Source of the DNA: a virus
Virus record (IMG/VR): IMGVR_UViG_3300030390_001096
Coordinates: 466 to 33,202 of that record
Direction: 5' to 3' (one strand)
Length of the DNA: 32,737 nucleotides
The notes below the pieces were generated by a model. That model saw nothing but the letters and a program-made list of their open reading frames with translations. It had not been told where the DNA came from and made no database searches. Each line of letters starts with the position of its first letter. Position 1 is the first letter of the stretch. This document shows positions 6,226-14,291 of the stretch, piece after piece. A program made the translations under genes and the position numbers.

Positions 6226-8472
6226 ATGATAAAACTGGATATACAAAAATGTAATAACTTAATCGAGAGAGGTTTCTCCCTTATTACGGCGACGGCGGAT
6301 AAAATACCTGTAGGAAGTTGGAAACAAGCGCAGGAAACCGCTACAGATATAGAGGGTTTTAGAGTAAAGTATCTTAAAACAAAAGCTAAGGCGGTCGGGA
6401 TTGTTACAGGATTTAACGACTTGGAATGTTTAGACGTAGATTTAAAAGTGTTCTCTACCGCTAGAGAAAAAAAAGAGTTTTGGGCGGAGTATATTAGCTT
6501 TTTAGAGGATAACATCTTTAATTTTAAAGATAAGTTTGTTATAGCTAAAACTATTAACGACGGATTTCACATTTTATATAAGTCTAAAAGAGCGGAGGGA
6601 AACCTAAAGGTCGCTAAACTTAAAGGTCATAAGCAGCAGATACTAGAGACTAGAGGAGTAGGCGGCTATATTGTGGCTTATGCCGACATATTAAACGGCA
6701 AAGAGTACACAGATATTGATTATATAAGCGACGAGGATCGCGAGGTTTTATTTTCTATTTCCAAGACATACGACCACAAAGAGGAGGCTATAGAGGTAAT
6801 CGAGAAACCTAAAAAAAACAAGGCTATAACTACAGGCTTGAGCGCTTGGGAGGATTACAACAATAAAACAAGTATACTAGACCTAATAGGCGCAGACTTT
6901 GACGTAGTAAGAAACCTAAAAGACAAATATATAATAAGACGCAAAGGCGCAGATTCCGCACATAGTGGATATATCTATAAGGATAACGGATTAATGTATC
7001 TCTTTACCTCTGGAACGTCTTTCGAGGCAGAGAAAGGATATAACCCCTTTATGGTTTACGCACACTACATACATAACGGCGACGCGAGCCTTGCAGCTAA
7101 GGAGTTATACTCTCAAGGCTTTGGCTCTCGTATTGCAATAGATGCTCCTATAAGCGTTGCTATAGAGGAGAAAGAGGTTTGCGTTAATACAGAGTTTCCA
7201 TTAGAGATATTTCCTGTCGATTTACAATATTATATATTAGAAAGACATCGAACGCTAAAGCAGTCTATTGACTACATGGGTTGTAGCTTGTTATTTTTAA
7301 CCTCTATTATAGTAGGTAACTCACAACAGATAAAAATAAAAAACGGGTGGAAAGAAACGCCTAGTATTTGGCTCTCTTTAGTAGGAAAGGCAGGGGTAGG
7401 AAAAACGCCGTCTATTAAAGGTATTACGTTCCCTTTAGATAAAGCAAATAGCACAGAAATAAAAAAGTATATTGTAGCGGAGGCTAAATTTGAGGAGTTT
7501 AACAATATGGAGGCTAAACAAAAAGTTTTAAAAGAGCCTGTTTTTAAGCCAAAGAAAACGCAATTTTTAGTTAACGACGTAACTCTTGAGGCGCTTGTAG
7601 AATTACACAACGAAAATACAAACGGCATAGGAGTCCTAAAAGACGAGCTTGCAGGTTTCTTTAAGGATATGAATAAATACAGAGAGGGCGGAGATATGGA
7701 GCATTGGCTATCCTCTTGGAGTGGTGGAGAAATTAACCTAAACAGAAAGACCGCAAAGAGTAGCTTTGTAGAGAGAGCTTTTTTACCAATTATGGGCGGT
7801 ATACAGCCGAGTATATTAGACGGATTCCAAACAGAGGAGAACAAAAGCAACGGATTTATTGACCGAATGCTATTTAGTTATCCAGAGCTTGAGGTCGAGG
7901 ACTATGTAGACGAGGAAATTAAGCAGGATTTGCTAGATTGGTACGAGAATTTTATTATTAAATTTTACGAATCCACAAAAAGAAATCTAAATTTAAACGA
8001 GAGTAACGTAGTGGAGGCAGTGACGGCAGAGTTTACTCCAGAGGCTAAAATAGAATACAAGAGGATACACAAGGAAATAACATATATGCAAAAGTCTGAG
8101 GATATAGCAGAGGGTAACAAGTCGATGCTGCCTAAAATGAAAGCCTACGTCGCTAGATTTGCCCTGCTAATTAATACGCTAGAGTCTCAAAAAAATAAAG
8201 AGATACACAAAGACGAAGTCTGTAAGTCAAGCATTTTAAAAGCTGAAAAGTTAGCACATTATTTCATAGATATGGCTAATAAAATTAAAATCGAGAGCGC
8301 CGAGCGTACTAAAATTAAAAGTAGTTTCGACAACAAAAAAGACGCCTATACTAATTTTAAAAGTATCTACACAAAAAACCCCGACGTATCTCAAAAAGAT
8401 ATTGCGGATATGCTAGGCAAATCTATACGAACAACGCAGAGATATATTACTAAATTTAACAGCGAGAAATGA
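6226..8472 (+). CDS. Replication protein: prim-pol domain plus DUF3987-type helicase/ATPase
   Basis: A 748-residue multidomain replication protein. Residues 1-185 form a primase-polymerase (AEP) domain: GIVTGFNDLECLDVDLK at 58-74 with the metal-binding D70-x-D72, GFHILYK at 113-119, and ETRGVGGYIVAY at 141-152. Residues 205-300 match the linker domain common in these proteins (from AWEDYN to GFG). From about 325 there is a DUF3987-like ATPase: Walker A GKAGVGKT at 387-394 and Walker B-like IGVLKDELAGF at 468-478, then SSWSGGEINLNRKT. The last 30 residues form a helix-turn-helix (DVSQKDIADMLGKSIRTTQRYI). It should synthesise primers and unwind DNA at the origin; no DNA polymerase gene is present, so host polymerase is probably used. 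The ATG is 10 nt after the terminator-like hairpin, suggesting RNA control. Confidence 0.82.
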   Translation: MIKLDIQKCNNLIERGFSLITATADKIPVGSWKQAQETATDIEGFRVKYLKTKAKAVGIVTGFNDLECLDVDLKVFSTAREKKEFWAEYISFLEDNIFNFKDKFVIAKTINDGFHILYKSKRAEGNLKVAKLKGHKQQILETRGVGGYIVAYADILNGKEYTDIDYISDEDREVLFSISKTYDHKEEAIEVIEKPKKNKAITTGLSAWEDYNNKTSILDLIGADFDVVRNLKDKYIIRRKGADSAHSGYIYKDNGLMYLFTSGTSFEAEKGYNPFMVYAHYIHNGDASLAAKELYSQGFGSRIAIDAPISVAIEEKEVCVNTEFPLEIFPVDLQYYILERHRTLKQSIDYMGCSLLFLTSIIVGNSQQIKIKNGWKETPSIWLSLVGKAGVGKTPSIKGITFPLDKANSTEIKKYIVAEAKFEEFNNMEAKQKVLKEPVFKPKKTQFLVNDVTLEALVELHNENTNGIGVLKDELAGFFKDMNKYREGGDMEHWLSSWSGGEINLNRKTAKSSFVERAFLPIMGGIQPSILDGFQTEENKSNGFIDRMLFSYPELEVEDYVDEEIKQDLLDWYENFIIKFYESTKRNLNLNESNVVEAVTAEFTPEAKIEYKRIHKEITYMQKSEDIAEGNKSMLPKMKAYVARFALLINTLESQKNKEIHKDEVCKSSILKAEKLAHYFIDMANKIKIESAERTKIKSSFDNKKDAYTNFKSIYTKNPDVSQKDIADMLGKSIRTTQRYITKFNSEK

Positions 8473-9545
8473 TAAAAATAGGGAGTGATTTTAGCGGAGT
8501 GGGTGCTTTTGACCAAGCATTAAGAAAGTTAGGTATTGATTATAAAACTGTTTATGCTTGTGATTTGGATAAATACGCAAGGCAAACCTATATTGAAAAC
8601 TATGGCGATCCTAAATATTTCCCTAAAAATGTTTATGAGAGAGAAATACCAAAAGAGAGTTTAGATATATATATGACATCTCCGCCTTGTCAAGCCTTTA
8701 GTCTCGCAGGTAATCGTAAAGGCGAAGATGACGAGAGAGGTATTTTATTTTATAACTCTCACGAGTTTATAAAAAAAAACAAACCTAGATATTTCATATT
8801 TGAAAATGTTAAAGGTTTACTAAGTGATGACTCTGGAAAAACATTTAAAAGGTGGCTGAATTATTTAGGTAAATCGATAAACGGGAATCCTGTTATATTT
8901 CCATTAAAGCATTGCGCTAACTATCACGTTTATTATAAAGTTTTAAATAGTAAAGATTTTAGCGTACCACAAAATAGAGAAAGGGTTTTTATAATTGGTA
9001 TACGAGACGACGCAGATAATACTTTTAGGTTTCCAAAAAAACAACACCTAACTAAAAAACTAAAAGATGTACTTAAGGATAATGTAGATAATAAATATTT
9101 TTTAAGTGAAAAAATGGTAAAGCATTTAAAACACTACGATAGAAGTCAAAAACCTATTACAGAAAACACAAAAATAGTAAATTGTATTACTGCAAATTAT
9201 GCAAAGCAATCAAGTGATTTACAATATTTAAAAATAAAATCTGCAACAAACAAAGGTTATGAAATAGCAACCAATCAAGATAGTATAAATTTTAGTGTAC
9301 TTAACTCTAAAACACGGAGAGGTAGAGTTGGAAAAGGTGTAGCACAAACATTAGATACTGCTTGTAATCAAGGTGTGATAAATAGCAACAATATAAGACG
9401 ACTAACTCCAAGAGAATGTTTTAGGCTAATGGATTTTCCAGAAGATTTTAAATGGTCAGTATCAGATACACAAGCATACAAACAAGCAGGCAATTCTATA
9501 GTGGTAAACGTACTCGCAGAAATAATAAAAAAACTAAAGCTATAA
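8469..9545 (+). CDS. DNA (cytosine-5)-methyltransferase
   Basis: A 358-residue C5 cytosine methyltransferase with all main motifs. Motif I (SAM binding) is SDFSGVGAF at 6-14. Motif IV is SPPCQAFSLAG at 71-81 with catalytic C74. Motif VI is FENVKGL at 111-117, motif VIII is QNRERVFIIG at 168-177, and motif X is QAGNSIVVNVL near the C-terminus. The stretch before motif X carries the target recognition domain, so the sequence specificity cannot be read. No restriction enzyme lies beside it, so its likely role is protecting phage DNA from host restriction. It is coupled to the replication gene by ATGA overlap, but its codons are visibly richer in A/T (GAT, AAT, TAT) than those of its neighbours, which suggests recent acquisition. 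The gene looks intact. Confidence 0.93.
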   Translation: MIKIGSDFSGVGAFDQALRKLGIDYKTVYACDLDKYARQTYIENYGDPKYFPKNVYEREIPKESLDIYMTSPPCQAFSLAGNRKGEDDERGILFYNSHEFIKKNKPRYFIFENVKGLLSDDSGKTFKRWLNYLGKSINGNPVIFPLKHCANYHVYYKVLNSKDFSVPQNRERVFIIGIRDDADNTFRFPKKQHLTKKLKDVLKDNVDNKYFLSEKMVKHLKHYDRSQKPITENTKIVNCITANYAKQSSDLQYLKIKSATNKGYEIATNQDSINFSVLNSKTRRGRVGKGVAQTLDTACNQGVINSNNIRRLTPRECFRLMDFPEDFKWSVSDTQAYKQAGNSIVVNVLAEIIKKLKL

Positions 9546-9592
9546 TAAAAAACAACAATAGCATTTTATGCTGAAACCCAAATTTATAAATC

Positions 9593-10339
9593 ATGAAAAA
9601 CCAAACCAACCGCTACAGGTTAAACCAAAAAGAGGAAAGCGCTCTGTTAGAAATGAGAGCAAAAGCCGACAAGTCGAGAGTCCTAGTAATCGGAGATGTA
9701 CATTTGCCTTTTGAGCGCAAAGACTATTTGCAATTTTGTAAGGATACATACAAAGAGTATCAATGTAATAGAGTCGTTTTTATTGGCGATATAATAGATT
9801 CTCACTGGAGTAGTTTTCATACTACCGATCCCGACGGACTAGGAGGAGGCGCAGAGCTAGACCTTTGCGTAGAGAGAGTTAAAGATTGGTATAAAGCCTT
9901 TCCAGACGCTGAGGTTTGCATAGGTAATCACGACGCTATAATAATGCGCAAGGCTTTCGATAGTGGCGTTCCTAGAGTTTGGATAAAAGAGTTTAACGAC
10001 GTGCTAGGGACTCCGACTTGGCAATGGGTTACGGATACATATATCGACGGCGTGAGATATGTGCATGGGCATAAAAGCTCTAAAGCAAGGACGGCAGCTC
10101 GTAGAGACATGGTCTCCACAATTACGGGGCATTTTCACACCGATTTTTATATCGAGTATATGTTTGGAAAGACTAGAGCTATTTTTGCTATGGCTGTCGG
10201 GTGTGGTATTGACGACTCGCAGTATGCTTTTGCTTACGCCGCAGGAGGTAAAAAGAACGCCATAGGCTGCGGAGTAGTATTAAACGGAGGGCAGACTCCT
10301 ATACTCGTTAAAATGAATCTAGAGAAATATAAGAATTAA
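9593..10339 (+). CDS. Calcineurin-like metallophosphoesterase
   Basis: A 248-residue protein with the full set of metallophosphoesterase motifs: GDVH at 34-37, GDIID at 65-69, GNHD at 111-114, HGH at 158-160 and GHFH at 179-182. These supply the Asp, Asn and His ligands for a two-metal centre that hydrolyses phosphodiesters. In phage replication modules such enzymes (compare SbcD/Mre11-like and lambda PP folds) may act as nucleases or phosphatases on DNA or nucleotides; the true substrate is not evident. It lies 47 bp after the methyltransferase, and a small AGCAT/ATGCT hairpin at 9560-9572 precedes the start. Codon use returns to the phage norm. Confidence 0.85.
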   Translation: MKNQTNRYRLNQKEESALLEMRAKADKSRVLVIGDVHLPFERKDYLQFCKDTYKEYQCNRVVFIGDIIDSHWSSFHTTDPDGLGGGAELDLCVERVKDWYKAFPDAEVCIGNHDAIIMRKAFDSGVPRVWIKEFNDVLGTPTWQWVTDTYIDGVRYVHGHKSSKARTAARRDMVSTITGHFHTDFYIEYMFGKTRAIFAMAVGCGIDDSQYAFAYAAGGKKNAIGCGVVLNGGQTPILVKMNLEKYKN

Positions 10340-10366
10340 TTTTAAACCAAATCAAATATAATAATT

Positions 10367-10702
10367 ATGAAAGTAACAGGAAAGATTACCAAAGTTTTAG
10401 AAACGCAAAAAGGAACGTCCGCAGCAGGGAAAGATTGGCAAAAGCTATCTTTTACTTTAGAGACTACAGAGGACTATAACAACCTCTATTGTTTTGATGT
10501 ATTCGGAGACGAGAAAGTAGAGCAGTTTTTGAAATACAACAAAGTCGGTCAAGAGGTAGACGTAAACTTTAACGTACAAACAAACGAGTACAAAGGAAAG
10601 TATTACACGAGCTTACAATCTTGGAAGATATTCAAGGCAGAGGCAGCAAGGGAAACTCCAGAGGCAGCTCAAGAAGAGGCAAGCGACGATTTGCCATTTT
10701 AA
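10367..10702 (+). CDS. DUF3127-like OB-fold protein, probable ssDNA-binding protein
   Basis: A 111-residue protein. Residues 1-90 resemble DUF3127 proteins of Bacteroidota: a beta-barrel pattern beginning MKVTGKITKVLETQKGTSAAGKDWQKLSFTLET, with FDVFGDEKVEQFLKYNKVGQEVDV next, consistent with an OB fold. The tail is acidic and ends DDLPF, closely like the DDDIPF tip by which bacterial SSB recruits replication and repair proteins. I infer it coats ssDNA and may recruit host partners through this tip. The neighbours are a nuclease-like phosphoesterase and an SF2 helicase, which fits. It is followed 6 bp later by a terminator hairpin. Confidence 0.72.
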   Translation: MKVTGKITKVLETQKGTSAAGKDWQKLSFTLETTEDYNNLYCFDVFGDEKVEQFLKYNKVGQEVDVNFNVQTNEYKGKYYTSLQSWKIFKAEAARETPEAAQEEASDDLPF

Positions 10703-10708
10703 TAATTC

Positions 10709-10736
10709 GGGGAGTTAGCGCTCCCCTTTATTTTTT
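10709..10736 (+). terminator. Rho-independent terminator after the SSB-like gene
   Basis: GGGGAG (10709-10714) pairs with CTCCCC (10721-10726) around a 6-nt loop, followed by TTTATTTTTT. The next gene begins only 7 bp later, so it may act as a partial terminator setting expression levels within the early region. Confidence 0.78.
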
Positions 10737-10742
10737 ACACAA

Positions 10743-10961
10743 ATGAAAGACCAAATACTAGAGGATTTAAAAGCAGAGTTTAACGCTCGCTCGGAGGCAG
10801 GCATAAAAAAATATAATACTACTCTGGAGGATAACAACAAAGACGATTTTTTACAACACTTAAAGGAGGAGCTTATGGACGCCGCTTTATATATCCAAAA
10901 GCTGCAATCTGTAGAGCCTAATTACTGCGGTTGTAATATAACCTATACACTTAATGAATGA
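10743..10961 (+). CDS. MazG-like / nucleotide pyrophosphohydrolase-type small protein
   Basis: A 72-residue protein with the pattern LKAEFNARSEAGIKKYNTTLEDNNKDDFLQHLKEELMDAALYIQKL (residues 9-54). The EELMDAALY helix resembles the metal-binding ExxD helix of MazG-like all-alpha NTP pyrophosphohydrolases. I recall phage proteins of this length with the same G-x-x-KY and EELxDA elements. It is much shorter than a full MazG, so it may act as an oligomer. A possible role is clearing (d)NTPs or lowering ppGpp. The C-terminal NYCGCN is unexplained. Its stop overlaps the next start as ATGA. Confidence 0.45.
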   Translation: MKDQILEDLKAEFNARSEAGIKKYNTTLEDNNKDDFLQHLKEELMDAALYIQKLQSVEPNYCGCNITYTLNE

Positions 10962-11293
10962 TAGCGGAGATATTACAGCAAAGTTTACAGCTTCAGAGCA
11001 AGCTATCGACAAGCTACAACAGCCGACTATTGAAATCGAGAGAACTCGCAACGCAATACGAGAGACTGAGAAACGAAACGAGGGAGTTAGAGCAGAGCTT
11101 GAAATTATCCAAAAAAGAATTAAAAAAGGTTATAAGGCAATACGAGAAAGCTCAAACGGGGTGCAAGGAATTGCAGAGGCTCAAAAAGAAATCTCAAGAC
11201 TTGGCGGACTTATTGCGTGGCAAGACAACCGCAGCAAACAATTTAAAACGATTATCGAGCGAGGTTATTAATAATAAACATATTTTGCAATGA
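10958..11293 (+). CDS. Coiled-coil hypothetical protein
   Basis: A 111-residue protein, almost entirely charged helix with heptad-like leucines (for example ERLRNETRELEQSLKLSKKELKKVIRQYEKA), so a coiled coil is likely. I choose this frame because both ends use ATGA overlaps with the neighbours (10958-10961 and 11290-11293), which is how genes are joined here. A second frame, 10954-11271, is also open for 105 codons but lacks coupling at its end. The function is unknown; its position before the SF2 helicase suggests a helicase partner or accessory factor, by context only. Confidence 0.6.
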   Translation: MIAEILQQSLQLQSKLSTSYNSRLLKSRELATQYERLRNETRELEQSLKLSKKELKKVIRQYEKAQTGCKELQRLKKKSQDLADLLRGKTTAANNLKRLSSEVINNKHILQ

Positions 11294-12687
11294 TTAAACT
11301 GCGCCCATATCAAGAGCAAATAGTAGAGGGATTGCGTAACTCTTTTAAAAGAAACCGCAGGGCTATACTTTGCGCTCCTACGGGAGCAGGTAAAACGATA
11401 ATGTTTACCTACTTAATATCGGAGCATTTAAAACGCGGAGGGAACGTCCTAGTATTAACTCATAGGAGCGAGCTACTAAAACAAGCAGGCAGCTCTTTCG
11501 AGAAGTTTGGACTCACTCCCGAATATATAACGAGCGGATCAAATCCAGAGCTACAGGCAAGGCTACACGTTGGTATGGTCGAAACAATAGACAGGCGCAA
11601 AGAAACCTATACAGATTTTATAGCCTCAAAGAGCTTAATAGTAATCGACGAGGCTCACTTGAACGTATTTACAAAGCTACTCCCTTTAATTAACCCCCTT
11701 GCCTACGTAATAGGTGCGACGGCTACTCCAGAGCGAAAGGGAAAGGCTGCCGTATCTCTCGACGAGTTTTATACCGCTATAGTACAACGAATAGATACAC
11801 CCGAACTTATTAAAATGGGTTTCCTATCCTCTTCAAATAGCTACGGCGTGCCAATAGATACCAAAGGATTAAAGCGCACAGGAGCGGATTTTGATACCGC
11901 AAGCTATTACGAGGATAACAAAACATATATCGGAGTCGTAGATAATTGGGTGCGGTTAACAGAGAATACAAAGACCTTATTGTTTGCATCGAATGTAAAC
12001 AGCTCTAAGGTCGTATGTGAGCAATTTAACGCAAGAGGATACGAGGCAAAACATATCGACGGAAACACACCCAAGAATGAGCGAGCGGCGATACTACAAT
12101 GGTACAACGAAACCCCGAAAGCTATAATCTGTAACTGCGGTATTTTAAACGCAGGATTTGACCAACCAGACATAGAGACTATAATATTATACAGAGCTAC
12201 AACCTCGCTCCCTTTGTTTCTGCAAATGTGCGGACGAGGCTCAAGGATTACCGCAGACCTAAAGAGCTTTAATATCCTAGACTTTGGTAATAATATTAAA
12301 CGGCTAGGGCATTGGGAGAATCCTAGAGAGTGGAGTCTTAAAAAGAAACTTACAAGAGAGCAACCTGCGCCCGTAAAAGATTGCCCGAAATGTAAGGCGA
12401 TCCTGTTAGCATCTACAAAAGTCTGTCCTTATTGCTCTCATAAATTTATAAATAAAAAAGAGGCAGAGATTGCTAGGCTTGAGCTAATCAAAAACGAGGT
12501 AATTAAAAACTACAGCGAGATGTCAAACAAAGAGCTAGCGCAGGCAGTAAAGGATAAGTATATAACTGCGGCGTGGGTATTGCATCGTAAAACTTGCCGA
12601 CAAGACGCTAGAGATTTCCTTGAGGCTGTGGGGTATAAAAAGAGTTTTGAGTATGTAAATAAAAACAGATTTAAAGTTTTTAGTTAA
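11290..12687 (+). CDS. SF2 DEAH-box helicase with C-terminal zinc ribbon
   Basis: A 465-residue superfamily 2 helicase. RecA-like domain 1 has the Q-motif region RPYQEQ at 5-10, Walker A APTGAGKT at 29-36, DEAH at 120-123 and motif III GATATP at 142-147. Domain 2 has LLFASNV near 230 and motif VI QMCGRGSR at 312-319. A four-Cys zinc ribbon CPKCKAILLASTKVCPYC follows, with ligands C365, C368, C379 and C382, then a helical tail. The arrangement matches phage helicases of the RecG/UvsW-related class that remodel branched DNA or aid origin-independent replication. All ATPase motifs are intact. It is the last gene of the replication block; no terminator is seen, and a new promoter follows. Confidence 0.9.
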   Translation: MIKLRPYQEQIVEGLRNSFKRNRRAILCAPTGAGKTIMFTYLISEHLKRGGNVLVLTHRSELLKQAGSSFEKFGLTPEYITSGSNPELQARLHVGMVETIDRRKETYTDFIASKSLIVIDEAHLNVFTKLLPLINPLAYVIGATATPERKGKAAVSLDEFYTAIVQRIDTPELIKMGFLSSSNSYGVPIDTKGLKRTGADFDTASYYEDNKTYIGVVDNWVRLTENTKTLLFASNVNSSKVVCEQFNARGYEAKHIDGNTPKNERAAILQWYNETPKAIICNCGILNAGFDQPDIETIILYRATTSLPLFLQMCGRGSRITADLKSFNILDFGNNIKRLGHWENPREWSLKKKLTREQPAPVKDCPKCKAILLASTKVCPYCSHKFINKKEAEIARLELIKNEVIKNYSEMSNKELAQAVKDKYITAAWVLHRKTCRQDARDFLEAVGYKKSFEYVNKNRFKVFS

Positions 12688-12693
12688 AAAGTC

Positions 12694-12789
12694 AAATGTT
12701 AAAGTTTTGTTAAAATTACAAATTTGTGTGTTTGTAAGTTATAAACATTTGTATATTTGTATCAAACAAAACAACTAAAACAAAACATT
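12694..12789 (+). promoter_or_regulatory. Early promoter module A (TATATTTG) with conserved leader
   Basis: The module starts AAATGTTAAAGTTTTG (from 12694), has a TTTG at 12731-12734, a perfect -7 box TATATTTG at 12752-12759, and the leader AACAAAACAACTAAAAC running into ATTATG. Upstream tract and leader are nearly identical to those before the 15227 gene, so this is a duplicated regulatory unit. The gene start at 12790 follows from it. Confidence 0.7.
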
Positions 12790-13002
12790 ATGTACTTAGC
12801 TCAAATATTAAATGACTACAGAATTATAGGGTATGACGTAGAGACTTTTCACGGAGAAGATGACGTTTATCTTTTTTACCTAAATAGCGATTATATATCC
12901 ACTTGGGAAAACGGAAATACCATAACAGACGAAACGCCTTTAAAGTATATCAGTGATATGTTAAAAACCAAAGGAGCTATAATAAAAATTAATAACATAT
13001 AA
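12790..13002 (+). CDS. Small hypothetical protein, first gene of early unit
   Basis: A 70-residue protein. The start is the ATG at 12790 because the promoter -7 box lies at 12752-12759; an in-frame ATG at 12757 would overlap the promoter. The sequence MYLAQILNDYRIIGYDVETFHGEDDVYLFYLNSD is alpha/beta and acidic, without a motif I recognise. Being first behind a strong early-type promoter suggests early expression, perhaps a host-takeover protein; this is inference from position. Confidence 0.6.
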   Translation: MYLAQILNDYRIIGYDVETFHGEDDVYLFYLNSDYISTWENGNTITDETPLKYISDMLKTKGAIIKINNI

Positions 13003-13014
13003 AACAAAAACATC

Positions 13015-13140
13015 ATGACGATAAGCAATTCAATTTTTGAGCATTACAGGATTAAACAAAGAGAAATCGAGAAAGCTGTTAATCTTTTAAGACGCAACGG
13101 CTACTCTGTTAAGAAACCTTTAAAAACTAAAACAAAATGA
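13015..13140 (+). CDS. 41-residue basic protein
   Basis: A short frame starting MTISNSIFEHYRIKQREIEKA and ending in a Lys/Thr-rich tail. The middle (KQREIEKAVNLLRRNGYSV) looks like two short helices and could be a small helix-turn-helix, though it is too short to be sure. Its stop overlaps the next ATG as ATGA (13137-13140), and it follows the upstream stop by 12 bp, so its place in the operon supports it. The family is unknown. Confidence 0.55.
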   Translation: MTISNSIFEHYRIKQREIEKAVNLLRRNGYSVKKPLKTKTK

Positions 13141-13358
13141 AAAATTTACTACAAAGATTAAACTCAGATGTTAAAACAAAGCTCGACCTACTTATAGAGG
13201 AGTTTCCTCATACTGCGAAGAGAATCGTTAAAGAGCTAGAGACTAACAATAACGTCTTTGACCTTAATTTTATGACCATGTCTTTAATGCAGAAATTTCT
13301 ATCCGTTAACCTAGACGATTTTTACTTTATATTTGAGCATGATGTTAAGCGAGGTTAA
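13137..13358 (+). CDS. Small helical hypothetical protein
   Basis: A 73-residue protein, mostly helical, with alternating hydrophobic and charged residues (LNSDVKTKLDLLIEEFPHTAKRIVKELE). It has no membrane segment and no recognised family. It is translationally coupled at its start (ATGA) and overlaps the nuclease gene by about 20 bp at its end, so it is a firm member of the operon despite its unknown role. Confidence 0.6.
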   Translation: MKNLLQRLNSDVKTKLDLLIEEFPHTAKRIVKELETNNNVFDLNFMTMSLMQKFLSVNLDDFYFIFEHDVKRG

Positions 13359-13671
13359 AATACAGAGCCAGATATTCCAATGGCATTGGAACAACTACCC
13401 CAAAGAGCGAGGTTTACTTTGCTATAACCTAAACAACTCCGCTAACAAAATAGACGGCAACAGAAATAAGGCGCTTGGATTAATTAAAGGGCGCGCCGAT
13501 ATGGTTTATTATTACAATAGCTCTGCCGTAATGATTGAGTTAAAAAACGCCAAAGGAAAGCAAAGTAAAGAGCAGATACTATGGCAGGAACTACTAGAGT
13601 CTCAAGGATTCACATATATAGTTATCCGTAGCCTAGAAGAGTTTAAACATTTTAAAGAACAACTATGTTAA
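13339..13671 (+). CDS. VRR-NUC domain nuclease
   Basis: A 110-residue single-domain PD-(D/E)xK nuclease of the VRR-NUC type. The catalytic elements are GRADMVYYY at 51-59 (D54), the strand VMIELKNAKG at 64-73 (E67 and K69), and the later helix with SKEQILWQELLESQG, in the family order. I take ATG 13339 as start (13342 is also possible; a TTG lies at 13333); the catalytic core is unaffected. Stand-alone phage VRR-NUC proteins probably act as structure-specific nucleases, for instance resolving junctions in replicating DNA. The neighbour at 13665 carries a DnaA-like DNA-binding domain, and the end of this gene overlaps its start by 7 bp. Confidence 0.78.
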   Translation: MMLSEVKIQSQIFQWHWNNYPKERGLLCYNLNNSANKIDGNRNKALGLIKGRADMVYYYNSSAVMIELKNAKGKQSKEQILWQELLESQGFTYIVIRSLEEFKHFKEQLC

Positions 13672-14291
13672 AAAAGATTAAAAAAGCAGTCGAGAAAGTA
13701 ACCGACTTAAAAATAGATAAGAATACAAGGCAAAGGGAGTATGTAATGGCGAGATGCCTATACTTTCATTTTGCTAGAGAGCTAACAGGTAAACCATTCG
13801 CAGAGATAGGATCGACTACAGGACATCATCACTCCTCAGTATTGCACGCTTTAAATTGTTTCGATGTACATTACAAATACAGCGATTTTTTCAAACAAAG
13901 CTATCAATCCCTCGCCATTATTCTACAGCCTACAAAATCCAAAGAGTCTATAGTCGAGGAGCATATATCTCTCGACGAGGCAAAGGATAAGATTAAGACT
14001 TTAGTAAATGTTAACATAAAACTCCATGCACAGATAAAAGAGCTTAAAAATAACCTGCCCGATTTCGATAAGTATTTCGACGGCATACCAAAAGAGAGAG
14101 TACAATTTTTTATTAATAATCAAATGAGCGCTTTCTTAAATATGGAACGCGCTACAATTAAAAAGCAACAAAGTTATGAAAGAGAAAACGCCAAGATTAG
14201 AGAAACAAAGCAAACCATTAAACAAGCAAGTCTTGAGGAAACGGGTATCCGAACTAGAAACAAGGCTGTCAAATCTTCACTCCCTAGTTAA
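13665..14291 (+). CDS. Protein with DnaA domain IV-like DNA-binding region and coiled-coil tail
   Basis: A 208-residue protein. Residues 20-65 (TRQREYVMARCLYFHFARELTGKPFAEIGSTTGHHHSSVLHALN) match the pattern of DnaA domain IV, whose helix-turn-helix binds DnaA boxes. The usual signature GxRDHTTVxHA appears here as GHHHSSVLHAL at 53-63. No AAA+ domain precedes it. After about residue 90 the protein is helical and charged, compatible with a coiled coil. It might bind host DnaA boxes, or the phage iterons at 5798-6043, to start or block replication. The last 116 bp overlap another frame (14176-14382), so its exact C-terminal end deserves caution. Confidence 0.68.
   Translation: MLKKIKKAVEKVTDLKIDKNTRQREYVMARCLYFHFARELTGKPFAEIGSTTGHHHSSVLHALNCFDVHYKYSDFFKQSYQSLAIILQPTKSKESIVEEHISLDEAKDKIKTLVNVNIKLHAQIKELKNNLPDFDKYFDGIPKERVQFFINNQMSAFLNMERATIKKQQSYERENAKIRETKQTIKQASLEETGIRTRNKAVKSSLPS

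Noticed and set aside
7272-7850. Minus-strand open frame of 192 codons
   Set aside because: It lies wholly inside the well-supported DUF3987 ATPase domain on the plus strand and has no motif or coupling.
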